In this document: positions 19,183 to 31,087 of the stretch, piece after piece | Numbering within the stretch: position 1 is the first letter of the stretch | Layout: each line of letters starts with the position of its first letter | Assembly: GCF_003315515.1 (NCBI RefSeq) | Contig: NZ_QNRY01000008.1 | Location: 29,508 to 93,507 of the forward strand | Length of the DNA stretch: 64,000 nt | Direction: 5' to 3' | Origin: Brenneria salicis ATCC 15712 = DSM 30166 | GTDB taxonomy: Bacteria > Pseudomonadota > Gammaproteobacteria > Enterobacterales > Enterobacteriaceae | Made by a program: the position numbers and the translations under genes | Notes under the pieces: generated by a model | Told to the model about the DNA's origin: nothing | The model's database searches: none | The model's input: only the letters and a program-made list of their open reading frames with translations

Positions 19183-19501
19183 ACCGGTCTCCCCTGATGG
19201 CGGTTTCTGACTATTTTATTTCTGACTATCTGGTTAGGTTTCTGAACTGACTGATGCCATTTCCATGCCAACGTTTCTCTTTCTCCCGACCTTACGAACA
19301 GCACGGACTTTCACCCTGGTGTTGCGGCGCATATAAGCATATTTGGTGCAAATCGCCGCGCAATTGCCTCCATTTGTAGCAAGATGCATACAAAAAATGT
19401 ATATTTGGTTTTACCGGGCGCGTGTTGCCACGGATGCTGGTTGGGTGAGATTGCAGGTGCGAGGTTCACGGTATCGCTATAGTGCGCCCGACAAGGCGTG
19501 T
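19183..19501. other. Promoter region of the ABC operon
   Basis: About 320 bp between the aminotransferase stop and the ABC ATPase start. It contains the RutR-like palindrome at 19222-19237 and no convincing gene. Confidence 0.5.
19222..19237. promoter_or_regulatory. Second RutR-like palindrome, before the ABC operon
   Basis: CTGACTATCTGGTTAG matches 10 of 14 informative positions of the RutR box TTGACCANNTGGTCAA (consensus from memory). It is weaker than the box near preT but lies at a promoter-like distance from the first ABC gene. Confidence 0.45.
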
Positions 19502-20845
19502 TCAATCGCCGCGACGCCTTAACCTGCCGTTTATCTCACCCAACACGTCATCAATGATCGCCAGCCCTTGATGTGCTTCATCCGCGGTCACGATACAAGG
19601 CGGAACCACATGCAGGCGGTTTTCCGCGATAAAGCCCAGCAATCCTTTCGCCAGCAACTGGGTTTTTATTTCCCCCATCACCGACGCGGGCAGCGGGGTT
19701 TTATTCACCGGGTCGGCAACCAGTTCCAGCGCATGGAATACGCCGAGACCACGAACATCGCCGACAATCTGATATTTTTCCCCCATCTTCTGTAAGCCAT
19801 CCGCCAAAATGCCATTGCCAATCCGGGCGGCATTGTCGACGATTTTTTCCTCTTCCATCGCATCCAGCGTCGCGACGATGGCGGCCATCGCCAGCGGATG
19901 CCCGGAATAGGTCAGTCCGCCGGGGAACATGTGCGTATCGAAGTAATGGGCGATAGGCTCGGAAATCAGGACGCCGCCCGCCGGTACATAACCTGAGTTC
20001 ACCCCTTTGGCGAACGTGATGAGATCCGGTTCAACGCCATACTGTTCAAAAGCGAACCAGGAACCGGTGCGCCCGAAACCGGCCATGACTTCATCCATAA
20101 TCAGCATGATGCCAAACTCGTTAGCCAGCGCCTGCACGCCAGCCAGATAGCCTGTCGGCGGCACCAGAATACCGGCCGTACCCGGAATGGTTTCCAGTAG
20201 GATCGCGGCAATGGTATTCGGCCCCTCGCACTCGATAATGCGGCGCAGATGGTGCAATGCCGCCTGGCACTCTTCGGCCTCGGTGGTTGCCAGAAACTCG
20301 CTGCGGTACAGGTAAGGAGTGAAAAAATGCAGATGACCGCGCGAATATTCATTGGGCAACCGCCGCCAGTCGCCGGTGGCGCCGATCGCACTGCCGGTAT
20401 TCCCGTGGTAGGAGCGGTAGCCGGACAGGATCTTCTCTTTGCCGGTAAACAGCCGCGCCATGCGGATGGCATTTTCATTGGCATCCGCGCCCGCATTGGT
20501 GAAAAACACCTTGTTGAATTTTTCGGGCGCTCGCGCCACGATACGTTTCGCCGCCTCGCCGCGCGCCAGATTAGCGGTTGCCGGTGCAATGGTCGCCAGT
20601 AAATCCGCCTGCGCCTTGATCGCCGCAACCACTTTCGGGTGACGAAAACCGATATTGGTGTTAACCAACTGGCTGCTGAAATCCAGCCAGGCGTTCCCGT
20701 CATAATCCCACAGCCGACATCCTTCTCCGCCAGCGACCACCAACGGATTCAATGCGCCCTGGGTCGACCAGGAATGAAAAACATACTGTCTGTCCAACTG
20801 ACGGACATAATCATTAGACAATTCAGCTTCATTCTTCGATGTCAT
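19502..20845 (-). CDS. Class III omega-aminotransferase, probably beta-alanine:pyruvate type
   Basis: 447 residues of PLP fold type I, class III. Visible are the substrate-end motif WSTQGALNPLVVAGGEG, the cofactor phosphate loop NAGADANENAIRMAR (near residue 115), LIMDEVMAGFGRTG (PLP Asp, near 250) and the Schiff-base lysine in DLITFAKGVNSGYVP (near 290). In the setting of reductive pyrimidine breakdown it would convert beta-alanine, or 3-aminoisobutyrate from thymine, to malonate or methylmalonate semialdehyde. Class III enzymes vary widely in substrate, so the assignment rests on context. GAGGA lies seven bases before the ATG. Confidence 0.85.
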   Translation of the reverse strand: MTSKNEAELSNDYVRQLDRQYVFHSWSTQGALNPLVVAGGEGCRLWDYDGNAWLDFSSQLVNTNIGFRHPKVVAAIKAQADLLATIAPATANLARGEAAKRIVARAPEKFNKVFFTNAGADANENAIRMARLFTGKEKILSGYRSYHGNTGSAIGATGDWRRLPNEYSRGHLHFFTPYLYRSEFLATTEAEECQAALHHLRRIIECEGPNTIAAILLETIPGTAGILVPPTGYLAGVQALANEFGIMLIMDEVMAGFGRTGSWFAFEQYGVEPDLITFAKGVNSGYVPAGGVLISEPIAHYFDTHMFPGGLTYSGHPLAMAAIVATLDAMEEEKIVDNAARIGNGILADGLQKMGEKYQIVGDVRGLGVFHALELVADPVNKTPLPASVMGEIKTQLLAKGLLGFIAENRLHVVPPCIVTADEAHQGLAIIDDVLGEINGRLRRRGD

Positions 20846-21879
<1,034 letters not shown>

Positions 21880-21903
21880 CGTGACAGCACGCTGAAAACA
21901 AAA

Positions 21904-21938
21904 ACAGAAAACCCACGCCCCGTTGAGGAAGCGTGGGT
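21904..21938 (-). terminator. Terminator of the dpp operon
   Basis: ACCCACGC at 21911-21918 pairs with GCGTGGGT at 21931-21938. On the minus strand the stem is followed by TTTTCTGTTTTTG. It may also stop transcription of the SDR gene from the other side. Confidence 0.75.
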
Positions 21939-21955
21939 CAGAGACAACCTATCTA

Positions 21956-22971
21956 TCAGTTGGCATGAAAGGATGAGGCGTCTTGTTCATCCTGATCGAC
22001 CGCAAAACACGCGACTTTCTGTTCGCCGTAACGTTTCAACTGCGGCTGGAACTGCGTGCAGGTACTGAAGCAACGCTGGCAGCGCGCGTTAAACGCACAG
22101 CCCGGCGGTGGATTCAGCGGGCTGGGCAGTTCACCCGTCAGCTTGATGCGTTCACGGCGTAAATCCGGGTTCAGCCGTGGGGTGGCCGACAGCAGCGCCT
22201 GGGTATACGGGTGACGCGGGTTGTTAAAGATCGCGTCTTTACTGCCCTGCTCGACACAACGCCCCAGATACATCACCATCACTTCATCGGCGATATGCTC
22301 CACCACCGACAGATCATGAGAGATGAACACGTAGGACAGCCCCATATCCTGCTGTAAATCCATCATCAGGTTTAATACCTGAGCGCGTACCGATACATCC
22401 AGCGCGGAAACCGGTTCATCGGCAATCACCACATCCGGGTCCAGCATCAGCCCGCGGGCAATGGCGATACGCTGCCGCTGACCGCCGGAAAACATGTGCG
22501 GATAACGGTCGTAATGCTCGGTTTTCAACCCGACCTTCACCATCATCGCCAGCGCCTTTTCACGGCGTTCGGCTTTTGACAATGGGGTATTGATCAGCAG
22601 CGGCTCTTCCAGGATCTGGCCGACCTTCTTGCGCGGATTGAGCGATCCGTAAGGATTCTGAAACACGATCTGGATCTTCTGGCGACGTAACTTTTCCGCC
22701 GTTTGATCCGGCTTGAGCAGATCCTGTCCCTGATAGTAAAGCTCCCCGCCGGAAGGGATTTCGATCATGGTCAGCAAACGTCCCAGCGTGGACTTGCCGC
22801 AACCGGATTCGCCCACCACCGCCAGCGTTTTGCCGCGTTCCAGCGTGAATGACACGCCATCCAGCGCCTTGACCATACGCTCCGGCGCGAATAGCCCTTT
22901 TTTCACCGGATAATGTTTTTTCAAATCAATCGCATGCAGTAAATGCGGCTGCGATGTCACGTTCAGTTCGC

Positions 22972-22975
<4 letters not shown>
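21956..22975 (-). CDS. dppF: Dipeptide ABC importer ATPase DppF
   Basis: 339 residues. Walker [10 protein letters not shown] near residue 55, signature [15 protein letters not shown] near 160, Walker [13 protein letters not shown], and the oligopeptide-type C-terminal domain with a cysteine cluster ([14 protein letters not shown]) that binds an iron-sulfur cluster in this family. With DppD it drives import of dipeptides at the inner membrane. The start overlaps the dppD stop by four bases. Confidence 0.95.
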
Positions 22976-23952
<977 letters not shown>

Positions 23953-23965
23953 CTCTCTACCTCTG

Positions 23966-24868
23966 TTACTGCTTGAGTTTGGGGTCGAGAGCATCACGCA
24001 AGCCGTCCCCCATCAGGTTAAACGCCAACACCGACAGCAAAATCGCCAGACCGGGGAAAGTCACCACCCACCAGGCGCTTTGCGCAAACTGCAAAACGTC
24101 GGACAGCATGGTGCCCCACTCTGGCGTTGGCGGCTGTGCGCCCATACCGAGGAAACCCAAAGCAGCCATATCAAGAATGGCGTTGGAAAAACCAAGCGAC
24201 GCCTGGACAATCAAAGGCGCCAGGCAATTGGGAAGAATGTTGACGAACATCTGCCGGATCGCCCCGGCGCCCGCCACGCGCGAAGCCGTAACATAATCGC
24301 GGTTGACCTCTACCAGCACCGAGGCGCGCGTCAGACGGACATAGTGCGGCAAGGCCACAAAAGTCAGCGCCAGCGATGCGTTCACAATCGACGGTCCGAA
24401 CACGGCAACCAGCACCAGCGCCAACAGCAGGCTCGGCAACGCCAACATGATATCGACGACACGCATGATGATGGCATCAATCACGCCGCCGAAATAGCCG
24501 GCCAGCAGACCGAAGATCACGCCCAGCACCAGCGAAAGCGCCACCACCAGACAGCCCACCAGCAACGACAGGCGCGCGCCGTACATCAGACGGGACAAGA
24601 CATCCCGCCCGACATCATCCGTACCCAGAATAAACCGCCAGCTTCCGCCTTCCTGCCAGACTGGAGGATGCAGCAGGGCATCGCGGAACTGCTCGGCGGG
24701 CGCGTGCGGTGCCAGTACATTGGCGCCAACGGCGATAATCAGCATCAGCATGACATAAACCATGCCGACCACCGCCCCTTTGTTACGCTTGAAATAGTGC
24801 CAGAACTCCTGTACCGGGGTCATTGGCTTGGGCGCACTATTTACAACAGGTTCAGTGACTTGTGTCAT
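23966..24868 (-). CDS. dppC: Dipeptide ABC importer permease DppC
   Basis: 300 residues with a cytosolic N-terminus ([20 protein letters not shown]) and about six membrane segments. The permease loop is [20 protein letters not shown] near residue 205. The ATG at 24868 has GGGGAAGG upstream and lies 13 bp after dppB. A longer frame to 24928 overlaps dppB and is rejected. Confidence 0.95.
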   Translation of the reverse strand: MTQVTEPVVNSAPKPMTPVQEFWHYFKRNKGAVVGMVYVMLMLIIAVGANVLAPHAPAEQFRDALLHPPVWQEGGSWRFILGTDDVGRDVLSRLMYGARLSLLVGCLVVALSLVLGVIFGLLAGYFGGVIDAIIMRVVDIMLALPSLLLALVLVAVFGPSIVNASLALTFVALPHYVRLTRASVLVEVNRDYVTASRVAGAGAIRQMFVNILPNCLAPLIVQASLGFSNAILDMAALGFLGMGAQPPTPEWGTMLSDVLQFAQSAWWVVTFPGLAILLSVLAFNLMGDGLRDALDPKLKQ

Positions 24869-24881
24869 TTCAGCCTTCCCC

Positions 24882-25901
24882 TTATTTCTTGTGACGGATG
24901 CGCGGATTAACCACGCCGTAGAGCACATCCACCAGCAGGTTCACCAGAATGATCATGGTCGCCACCAGCAACACGCCCCCTTGCACCACCGGATAATCCC
25001 GACGCTGCAAAGCGTCGATCAGCCAGCGGCCCAGCCCCGGCCAGGAAAAGATGGTTTCCGTCAATATGGCGCCAGCCAGCAGGGTGCCGACCTGCAATCC
25101 AATTACGGTCACCACCGGCAACATGGCATTATGCAGCGCATGTACCACAATCACGCGTAGACGGCTTAATCCTTTGGCGCGCGCAGTACGAATGTAGTCC
25201 TCTCCCAGCACTTCCAGCATGGCGGAGCGCGTCATGCGCACAATCACCGCCAGCGGGATCGTCCCCAGCACCACGGCAGGCAGGATCATGTGTTCGATGG
25301 CGTCAATAAAGTCGCCCGGTTCGCCCCAAAACAAGGTATCGATGATCATAAATCCGGTAAGCGGTATACTTTCATCAAGAAAAACCGTATCGCTGATCCG
25401 GCCTGAGACGGGCGTCAAGTCAAGATGAACGGAAACCAGCATGATCAACATCATGCCCCACCAGAAAATGGGCATCGAATAGCCGGTCAGCGCCAGCCCG
25501 ACAGAGGTATGATCGAAAATCGAACCGCGTTTTACCGCCGCCAGCACACCGACCGGGATGCCGACGATAACGGCAAAAATCATCGCACAGACGCCCAGTT
25601 CCAGCGTCGCTTTAAAACGGGGAACGAACTCCTCCCAGACCGGGATGCGGCTCTTGATTGAAATCCCCAGATCGCCTTGCAACACGCCGCCGATATAGTG
25701 GAAGTATTGCTCCCAAAGCGGCTTGTCCAGCCCCATTTCGGCCAACAATTGTGCGTGGCGCTCTGCGGAAATACCGCGTTCACCCGCCATAATCATCACC
25801 GGATCGCCCGGAATCATGTGCACAAAAGCGAAGGTCAGTAAGGTGATACCGATAAACGTTGGGATAACCAGCCCCAAACGCCGGAGTATGAACTGCAACA
25901 T
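24882..25901 (-). CDS. dppB: Dipeptide ABC importer permease DppB
   Basis: 339 residues, starting MLQFILRRLGLVIPTFIGIT as in other DppB proteins, with six membrane segments, a large periplasmic loop and the permease loop RTARAKGLSRLRVIVVHALH near residue 245. It pairs with DppC to form the channel. It is separated from dppA by 230 bp that hold hairpins, a common way of lowering expression of the membrane genes relative to the binding protein. Confidence 0.95.
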   Translation of the reverse strand: MLQFILRRLGLVIPTFIGITLLTFAFVHMIPGDPVMIMAGERGISAERHAQLLAEMGLDKPLWEQYFHYIGGVLQGDLGISIKSRIPVWEEFVPRFKATLELGVCAMIFAVIVGIPVGVLAAVKRGSIFDHTSVGLALTGYSMPIFWWGMMLIMLVSVHLDLTPVSGRISDTVFLDESIPLTGFMIIDTLFWGEPGDFIDAIEHMILPAVVLGTIPLAVIVRMTRSAMLEVLGEDYIRTARAKGLSRLRVIVVHALHNAMLPVVTVIGLQVGTLLAGAILTETIFSWPGLGRWLIDALQRRDYPVVQGGVLLVATMIILVNLLVDVLYGVVNPRIRHKK

Positions 25902-26016
25902 ATTCCAAACTCTCTGTTGATGCCCGACGGCTCATTGGCGTCCAGGCTTATCATTGCTCACAATTAAAAAGTCGCCAGGCGCGATGTTAAACGTCGCGTG
26001 CGACGGCCCGCAGGGG

Positions 26017-26104
26017 GACGGGCAGAAAGCCCGTCATAAAATTTAACGGGCAAGAAACCCCGCCCCACGCTTCCTCTGTCGAGAAACCGCAAGGTTGGGG
26101 TTTT
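26017..26104 (-). promoter_or_regulatory. Hairpins between dppA and dppB
   Basis: Two inverted repeats are visible: AAACCCC/GGGGTTT at the ends of 26055-26103, and the perfect GACGGGC/GCCCGTC at 26017-26035. No long T run follows either one. They probably stabilise the dppA message or partly terminate it. Confidence 0.5.
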
Positions 26105-26131
26105 CAATGTCCATGAAAATCAGTGACTGAA

Positions 26132-27739
26132 TTAATCCAATGTGACGTTGTTGAAACTATGCACGCCGCGTGGCTGAATCACATAGCCTTTGACGTTTTT
26201 ACGAATCGGCTCATACACCGTGGAGTGCGCGACAATCAATGCCGGCGCCTGCTCATGCATCACAACCTGAGACTGTTTGTACAACTCGATACGTTTCTCA
26301 TGATCGGAGGTGGAACGCGCCGGCTGGATCAGATCTTCAAACGGCTTGTAACACCATTTAGAATAGTTGGAACCATTTTTCGCCGCATCACAGCTAAACA
26401 ATGTGGCGAAGAAGTTATCCGGGTCCCCGTTATCGCCTGTCCAGCCCATCAATACCGTCTGGTGTTCGCCGTCTTTGGCGCGCTTGAGATATTCGCCCCA
26501 CTCGTAGGTCACAATCTTGGCTTTAACGCCGATTTTCGCCCAGTCTGACTGGATCATTTCAGCCATACGGCGGGCATTCGGGTTATAGGGACGCTGTACC
26601 GGCATCGCCCACAGATCGATAGAGAAACCGTCTGGCACACCTGCTTCTTTCAGCAGGGCTTTGGCTTTTTCCGGATCGTATTCGTAATCCTTGATGTCGT
26701 CATTATAGCCCCACATGGTCGGTGGGATCAGGTTTTTCGCGGTCTGCCCGGCGCCCTGATAAACCGCATCGATAATGGCGGATTTGTTGACCGAATAGTT
26801 CAGCGCCTGACGCACTTTCACGTCATCCAGCGGTTTTTTCTCAACGTTATAAGCAAGATAGCCCACGTTCAGGCCCGGTTTCTCCAACAACGTAATGTTC
26901 TTGTCTTCTTTCATGCGGGCAAGATCGGCCGGATTCGGATAGGGCATTACCTGGCATTCATTTTTTTGCAGCTTGGCGTAACGCACGGAGGCGTCCGGAG
27001 TGATGGAGAAGACCAGACGATCAATACCCGGCTTGGCGCCCCAGAAGCCGTCAAAAGCTTTATACAGAATACGGGAATCTTTCTGGTACTGTTGCAACTG
27101 GAACGGCCCCGTACCGATCGGGTTCAGATCGATTTTCTCCGGTGTACCGGCTTTCAGCATGTTGTCGCCATATTCAGCCGACATGATCGACGCAAAGTCC
27201 ATGGCGAGATCCGCCAGAAACGGCGCTTCGGAACGCGTCAGTTGGAAACGGACGGTATAGTCATCCACCTTCTCGATTTTACTGATCAACTCCGGCATCC
27301 CCATACCTTGATAGTATTCATAGCTGCCGCCGGAAACTTTGTGGTATGGGTGATTGGCATCCTGCTGACGCATAAAGGAGAAAATCACATCATCAGCATT
27401 GAACTCGCGGGAAGGTTTGAAATCTTTATTATCTTGCCACTTCACGCCTTTACGCAGATAGAAGGTATAGGTTTTCCCATCTTCGCTAACCTCCCATTTT
27501 TCCGCCAGACCCGGCTCAAGATCGGTGGTGCCGTCTTTGAATTCAATCAGACGGTTATAAATAGGAATAGAACTGGCATCAAACGTGGTGCCAGAGGTAA
27601 ACAGTTGAGGGTTGAATCCTTCGGGAGAACCTTCTGAACAATAGACGAGAGTTTTGGCCTGCAACCCTGCAGCGACAGACATTGCCAGCAGACCAAGGCC
27701 GAGTTTCAGTACCCTTGATTTAACCAGGGAATTTGCCAT
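26132..27739 (-). CDS. dppA: Periplasmic dipeptide-binding protein DppA
   Basis: 535 residues, the same length as in E. coli and collinear with it from memory. The signal peptide (LGLLAMSVAAGLQA) is followed by KTLVYCSEGSPEGFNPQLFT, and YNPNARRMAEMIQSDWAKIG and GWTGDNGDPDNFFATLFSCD are family hallmarks. It binds dipeptides, and in enterobacteria also haem and 5-aminolevulinate, and serves chemotaxis through Tap. The ribosome-binding region GTGGAG lies 10 bases before the ATG. A CA-rich stretch just upstream resembles a GcvB target. Confidence 0.97.
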   Translation of the reverse strand: MANSLVKSRVLKLGLGLLAMSVAAGLQAKTLVYCSEGSPEGFNPQLFTSGTTFDASSIPIYNRLIEFKDGTTDLEPGLAEKWEVSEDGKTYTFYLRKGVKWQDNKDFKPSREFNADDVIFSFMRQQDANHPYHKVSGGSYEYYQGMGMPELISKIEKVDDYTVRFQLTRSEAPFLADLAMDFASIMSAEYGDNMLKAGTPEKIDLNPIGTGPFQLQQYQKDSRILYKAFDGFWGAKPGIDRLVFSITPDASVRYAKLQKNECQVMPYPNPADLARMKEDKNITLLEKPGLNVGYLAYNVEKKPLDDVKVRQALNYSVNKSAIIDAVYQGAGQTAKNLIPPTMWGYNDDIKDYEYDPEKAKALLKEAGVPDGFSIDLWAMPVQRPYNPNARRMAEMIQSDWAKIGVKAKIVTYEWGEYLKRAKDGEHQTVLMGWTGDNGDPDNFFATLFSCDAAKNGSNYSKWCYKPFEDLIQPARSTSDHEKRIELYKQSQVVMHEQAPALIVAHSTVYEPIRKNVKGYVIQPRGVHSFNNVTLD

Positions 27740-27761
27740 TACTTGTGCTCCACTGTGGATG

Positions 27762-27775
27762 ATGTTGTGTGTTCA
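27762..27775 (-). promoter_or_regulatory. Candidate GcvB small-RNA target in the dppA leader
   Basis: The minus strand reads GAACACACAACATC about 25-35 bases before the dppA start. CA-rich leaders of this kind pair with the G/U-rich R1 region of GcvB, and dppA is a classical GcvB target. Whether this genome has gcvB cannot be seen here. Confidence 0.45.
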
Positions 27776-28899
27776 TTTGGTCAGACCTGTATTTTTAAGT
27801 GCTTCGGTCCGTACCCTGTTGCCCGCAGGCATGATTAAAATAATTGAGGAGGCTTGCTACAGTGCGCATAAAGCATATGGCCGCCTATATATCGTATGAT
27901 TCCTACAGGCCGCTTTATACCGTCCGCGGCTTCCCCCTTTAATAACGCCCTCAATTTGTCAACAGATCACCGGGACGTCAATATAAGCCGTAGGGATTTA
28001 CAATCCCAAACCCAATCCGAGATAAAAATAAAATTCATTTTTTAAAAAACAGTAATACTTATGTATCAGGTTAATTCGAAAAACCAGTTAAAAACACTAT
28101 AAAATCATCAACAGGAAGAAATTATCACCATTAAAAAAACTATAGTAATAACCACTCATCCGTCCAAGATATGAGCACTATTTTTTGTTTAAAAGGTTAA
28201 CGACGGGTAATAATCCTGTCAAAGAATAAGTAAAACTGATATCGATTTGACCTATCATAAGCGTAAGCCTGACTATCTACGCTTCAAAAAAAAACTATCG
28301 CCGGGTGGATGACGAGCATAGAAAAACCTTGCCGCCGCCTGCGGTAAGGGGATTATTTGGCGATCTGAAAGGTGGAAATGCGTCGTTCGCTCAAACAGGC
28401 AGACGACAGTGACAGGTTTATGCGGAGCGACAATCCACGTCCAAATCGGTTGCCGACAAATGTGTAATTCATAATCTATTGAGAATATTCATATAATTCA
28501 CACCAAAAATAAACTAAAAACATACTTATGAAATTATTATCACCAATAAGTAAATGGCTTATTTACTTCTTCTTATAAAGTGGTATTTTTAATTCATCCC
28601 ATCTTTTTTTTTCCCGCTAATATCCTTGTTTAACTCCTCCGTAAATTAATTTAATTACGAAAAAAGAATATAAGTTACTTAAAGTGGAGTTGCTGATAAC
28701 TTCACAAATCATGAAATAACATATTATTTTTAACATTCGCTCATGCTAAATTACCGCTAATAAAAATATGCAATGAAATAATCCATACCATTTTATGTTT
28801 TTGTTAATTATTGATAAAAAACAAAAGAATGGCTTTCTTACTTTTCCAAAAATAGACACAGGATTTCCTGTACCGTACTGTCCTAGCAGGGTGAAGACA
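27776..28899. other. Long A+T-rich intergenic region
   Basis: More than 1.1 kb without a supported gene separates the divergent dppA and 2HCT transporter genes. From about 27960 the base composition becomes clearly A+T-rich. I see no tRNA (E. coli has proK near dpp) and no recognisable protein remnant. It must carry both promoters. Confidence 0.45.
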
Positions 28900-30249
28900 A
28901 TGAAAAAAACCGAAACAGATATTCTATGCGACAAGAATATGCCCATAGATTCTTCGCTATCCACCTCATTCATGGATACTATTTTAAAAAAGAAAATAGG
29001 ATCTGTCCCTGTCCTCCTTTTTATTGCTATTGCCGTAATTGTCGCCGTCTCCGCCTATGCGGGTTTTCTGCCTAGAAATATGATTGGCGGTTTCGCCGTT
29101 ATCATGACCATGGGTTTTTTACTGGCGCATGTCGGGCAAAATATTCCGGTATTTAAAGATATTGGCGGTCCGGCAATTCTCTGCCTGATGGTGCCGTCCA
29201 TTATGGTATATTTTGATTTATTCAACGACAACACCATGAAGACAGTACACCTGCTGATGAAAGAGGCGAATTTCCTCTACTTCGTCATCGCCTGTCTGGT
29301 AGTCGGCAGTATTCTGGGCATGAACCGCAAGATACTGATTCAGGGGATGATTCGCATGTTCGTTCCCCTGGTTATCGGTACGATAACCGCAGTGACGACC
29401 GGCTTACTAATCGGCAAACTGTGCGGCTACAGCTTTTATCACACCTTCTTCTTCATTATCGTGCCAATCATCGGCGGCGGTATCGGCGAGGGCATTCTGC
29501 CTTTATCATTGGCCTATTCAGCTATTCTGGGACAAAGCCCGGATGTTTATGTCGCGCAGCTTGCCCCGGCAGCCGTTGTCGGCAACATCTTCGCCATTCT
29601 GTGCGCAGGGGTACTGTCTCGCCTCGGCATGCGTCGTAAAGATTTGAACGGGGAAGGCCGTCTGGTACGCAGCGATGAAGACAACGCCATGTTCGCCATT
29701 AATGAAGCGCCAAAACCAGTGGATTTCCATTTGATGGGCGGTGGACTGCTGATGATCTGCGCCTTCTTTATCGTCGGTGGGCTGCTTGAGCATGTGGTGA
29801 AAATTCCAGGACCGGTACTGATGATTCTGATTGCCGTATTCTGCAAATATGGCCGCGTTATCCCCGCCATAATGGAAACCGGCGCCCACAGCGTTTACAA
29901 GTTTGTTTCCAGTTCGCTGGTGTGGCCGCTGATGATCGGGTTAGGCATGTTGTATATCCCGTTGGAAAGCGTGGTTGCGGTATTCTCGGTCGGTTATGTG
30001 ATCGTCTGCGGCTCGGTTGTGTTGTCGATGGCGGTGGTCAGCTTCCTGATCGCGCCGCGCCTGAATATGTATCCGATTGAAGCCTCAATCGTGACAACCT
30101 GTCACAGCGGGCTGGGTGGAACCGGCGATGTTGCGATTCTGTCAGCGTCCAACCGTATGTCTTTGATGCCGTTCGCGCAGATCGCGACCCGTATCGGCGG
30201 TGCATCAACGGTAATTGGCGCGACACTGCTGCTGGGCTGGTTGATGTAA
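28900..30249 (+). CDS. 2HCT-family citrate/malate:sodium symporter
   Basis: 449 residues, very hydrophobic, with the two hallmark glycine-rich reentrant loops of the 2-hydroxycarboxylate transporter family. They are GGGIGEGILPLS near residue 195 and GLGGTGDVAILSASNRMSLM near 410, the second containing the substrate-binding Arg. The family (CitS, CimH, MaeN) takes up citrate, malate or lactate with sodium. I chose the ATG at 28900 (MKKTETDIL) because it follows AGGGTGAAG; the frame is open to 28795. It faces a DcuSR-like two-component system across a terminator, suggesting induction by C4 or C6 acids. Confidence 0.87.
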   Translation: MKKTETDILCDKNMPIDSSLSTSFMDTILKKKIGSVPVLLFIAIAVIVAVSAYAGFLPRNMIGGFAVIMTMGFLLAHVGQNIPVFKDIGGPAILCLMVPSIMVYFDLFNDNTMKTVHLLMKEANFLYFVIACLVVGSILGMNRKILIQGMIRMFVPLVIGTITAVTTGLLIGKLCGYSFYHTFFFIIVPIIGGGIGEGILPLSLAYSAILGQSPDVYVAQLAPAAVVGNIFAILCAGVLSRLGMRRKDLNGEGRLVRSDEDNAMFAINEAPKPVDFHLMGGGLLMICAFFIVGGLLEHVVKIPGPVLMILIAVFCKYGRVIPAIMETGAHSVYKFVSSSLVWPLMIGLGMLYIPLESVVAVFSVGYVIVCGSVVLSMAVVSFLIAPRLNMYPIEASIVTTCHSGLGGTGDVAILSASNRMSLMPFAQIATRIGGASTVIGATLLLGWLM

Positions 30250-30290
30250 TGTTCTGATAGAACATTTGTTCATACACCTTTACTCATACA

Positions 30291-30330
30291 GAAAAAAGCG
30301 CCCCGGCAAACTGTTGCCGGGGCGCTTTTT
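30291..30330. terminator. Bidirectional terminator
   Basis: GCGCCCCGGCAA (30298-30309) and TTGCCGGGGCGC (30314-30325) form a perfect 12-bp stem with a four-base loop, flanked by six A on the left and five T on the right. It serves the convergent 2HCT gene and dcuR. Confidence 0.92.
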
Positions 30331-30364
30331 ATGACCATAATCCATCACCAGAATGATGCCAGAC

Positions 30365-31087
30365 TCACTCGCAATACTGGCGCAACGCATCCTGTTTCTC
30401 TGGCAATAGGCGGTAGAGATACACTGGCCGGCCCGTGGAACCATAGAGGATATTGGTGGCAAGAATACCGGTCTCAGCCAGATAGATTAGATACTTACGG
30501 CACGACACGCGTGAGATGCCGATGGCATTCGCCAACATTTCCGTTGAAAATTCAGCCCCCTGATTACCTTCAATCCACTCGCACACAGTGCGCAGCGTTA
30601 AACTGGTCAGTCCTTTAGGCAACTTCTTACGCTCAGTGGCCGAAGTGCTGCTGGTACGACGAATAAGGTGATCGATATCAGACTGCGCCACAAAATCGCG
30701 ATGTTTTAGCAAATTCGCTTCTTCACGGTAGGCCGTCAATGCCTGCTCAAAACGCGAAAACTGGAAAGGTTTAATCAGATAATCCACCACGCCGTAATGC
30801 AGCGCTTTTTTGATAGTGTAAACGTCGCTGGCAGAAGAAATAATAATCACATCCGTTTTTTCGCTAAATTCCCGGATGGTCGGCAACAAGTCCAGACCGT
30901 TATCCTGCTGCATATAGATATCCAGCAACACCAGGTCGATTTCGGAGTTGGTTTGCATCAGAAGATTTCTCGCCTGCTGCAATGTAGGTACTGTCGCATA
31001 GCAGCTAAATCCAGAAACCTGATTCAGATAAGATTTATTTAGCTCTGCAACCATGGCATCGTCATCAACAATCAGTACATTAATCAT
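30365..31087 (-). CDS. dcuR: DcuR-like response regulator
   Basis: 240 residues, as E. coli DcuR. The receiver domain shows DDDAM, the phosphoacceptor Asp in VLLDIYMQQDNGLDLLP (near residue 57) and the Lys in VDYLIKPFQFSRFEQAL. The C-terminal helix-turn-helix is EMLANAIGISRVSCRKYL. DcuR-type regulators switch on dicarboxylate transport and fumarate respiration. The ATG at 31087 overlaps the end of dcuS by eight bases. Confidence 0.92.
   Translation of the reverse strand: MINVLIVDDDAMVAELNKSYLNQVSGFSCYATVPTLQQARNLLMQTNSEIDLVLLDIYMQQDNGLDLLPTIREFSEKTDVIIISSASDVYTIKKALHYGVVDYLIKPFQFSRFEQALTAYREEANLLKHRDFVAQSDIDHLIRRTSSTSATERKKLPKGLTSLTLRTVCEWIEGNQGAEFSTEMLANAIGISRVSCRKYLIYLAETGILATNILYGSTGRPVYLYRLLPEKQDALRQYCE

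Noticed and set aside
27776..28899. Search for a proline tRNA or small RNA upstream of dppA
   Set aside because: No cloverleaf sequence and no terminator-like hairpin with a T run was seen.
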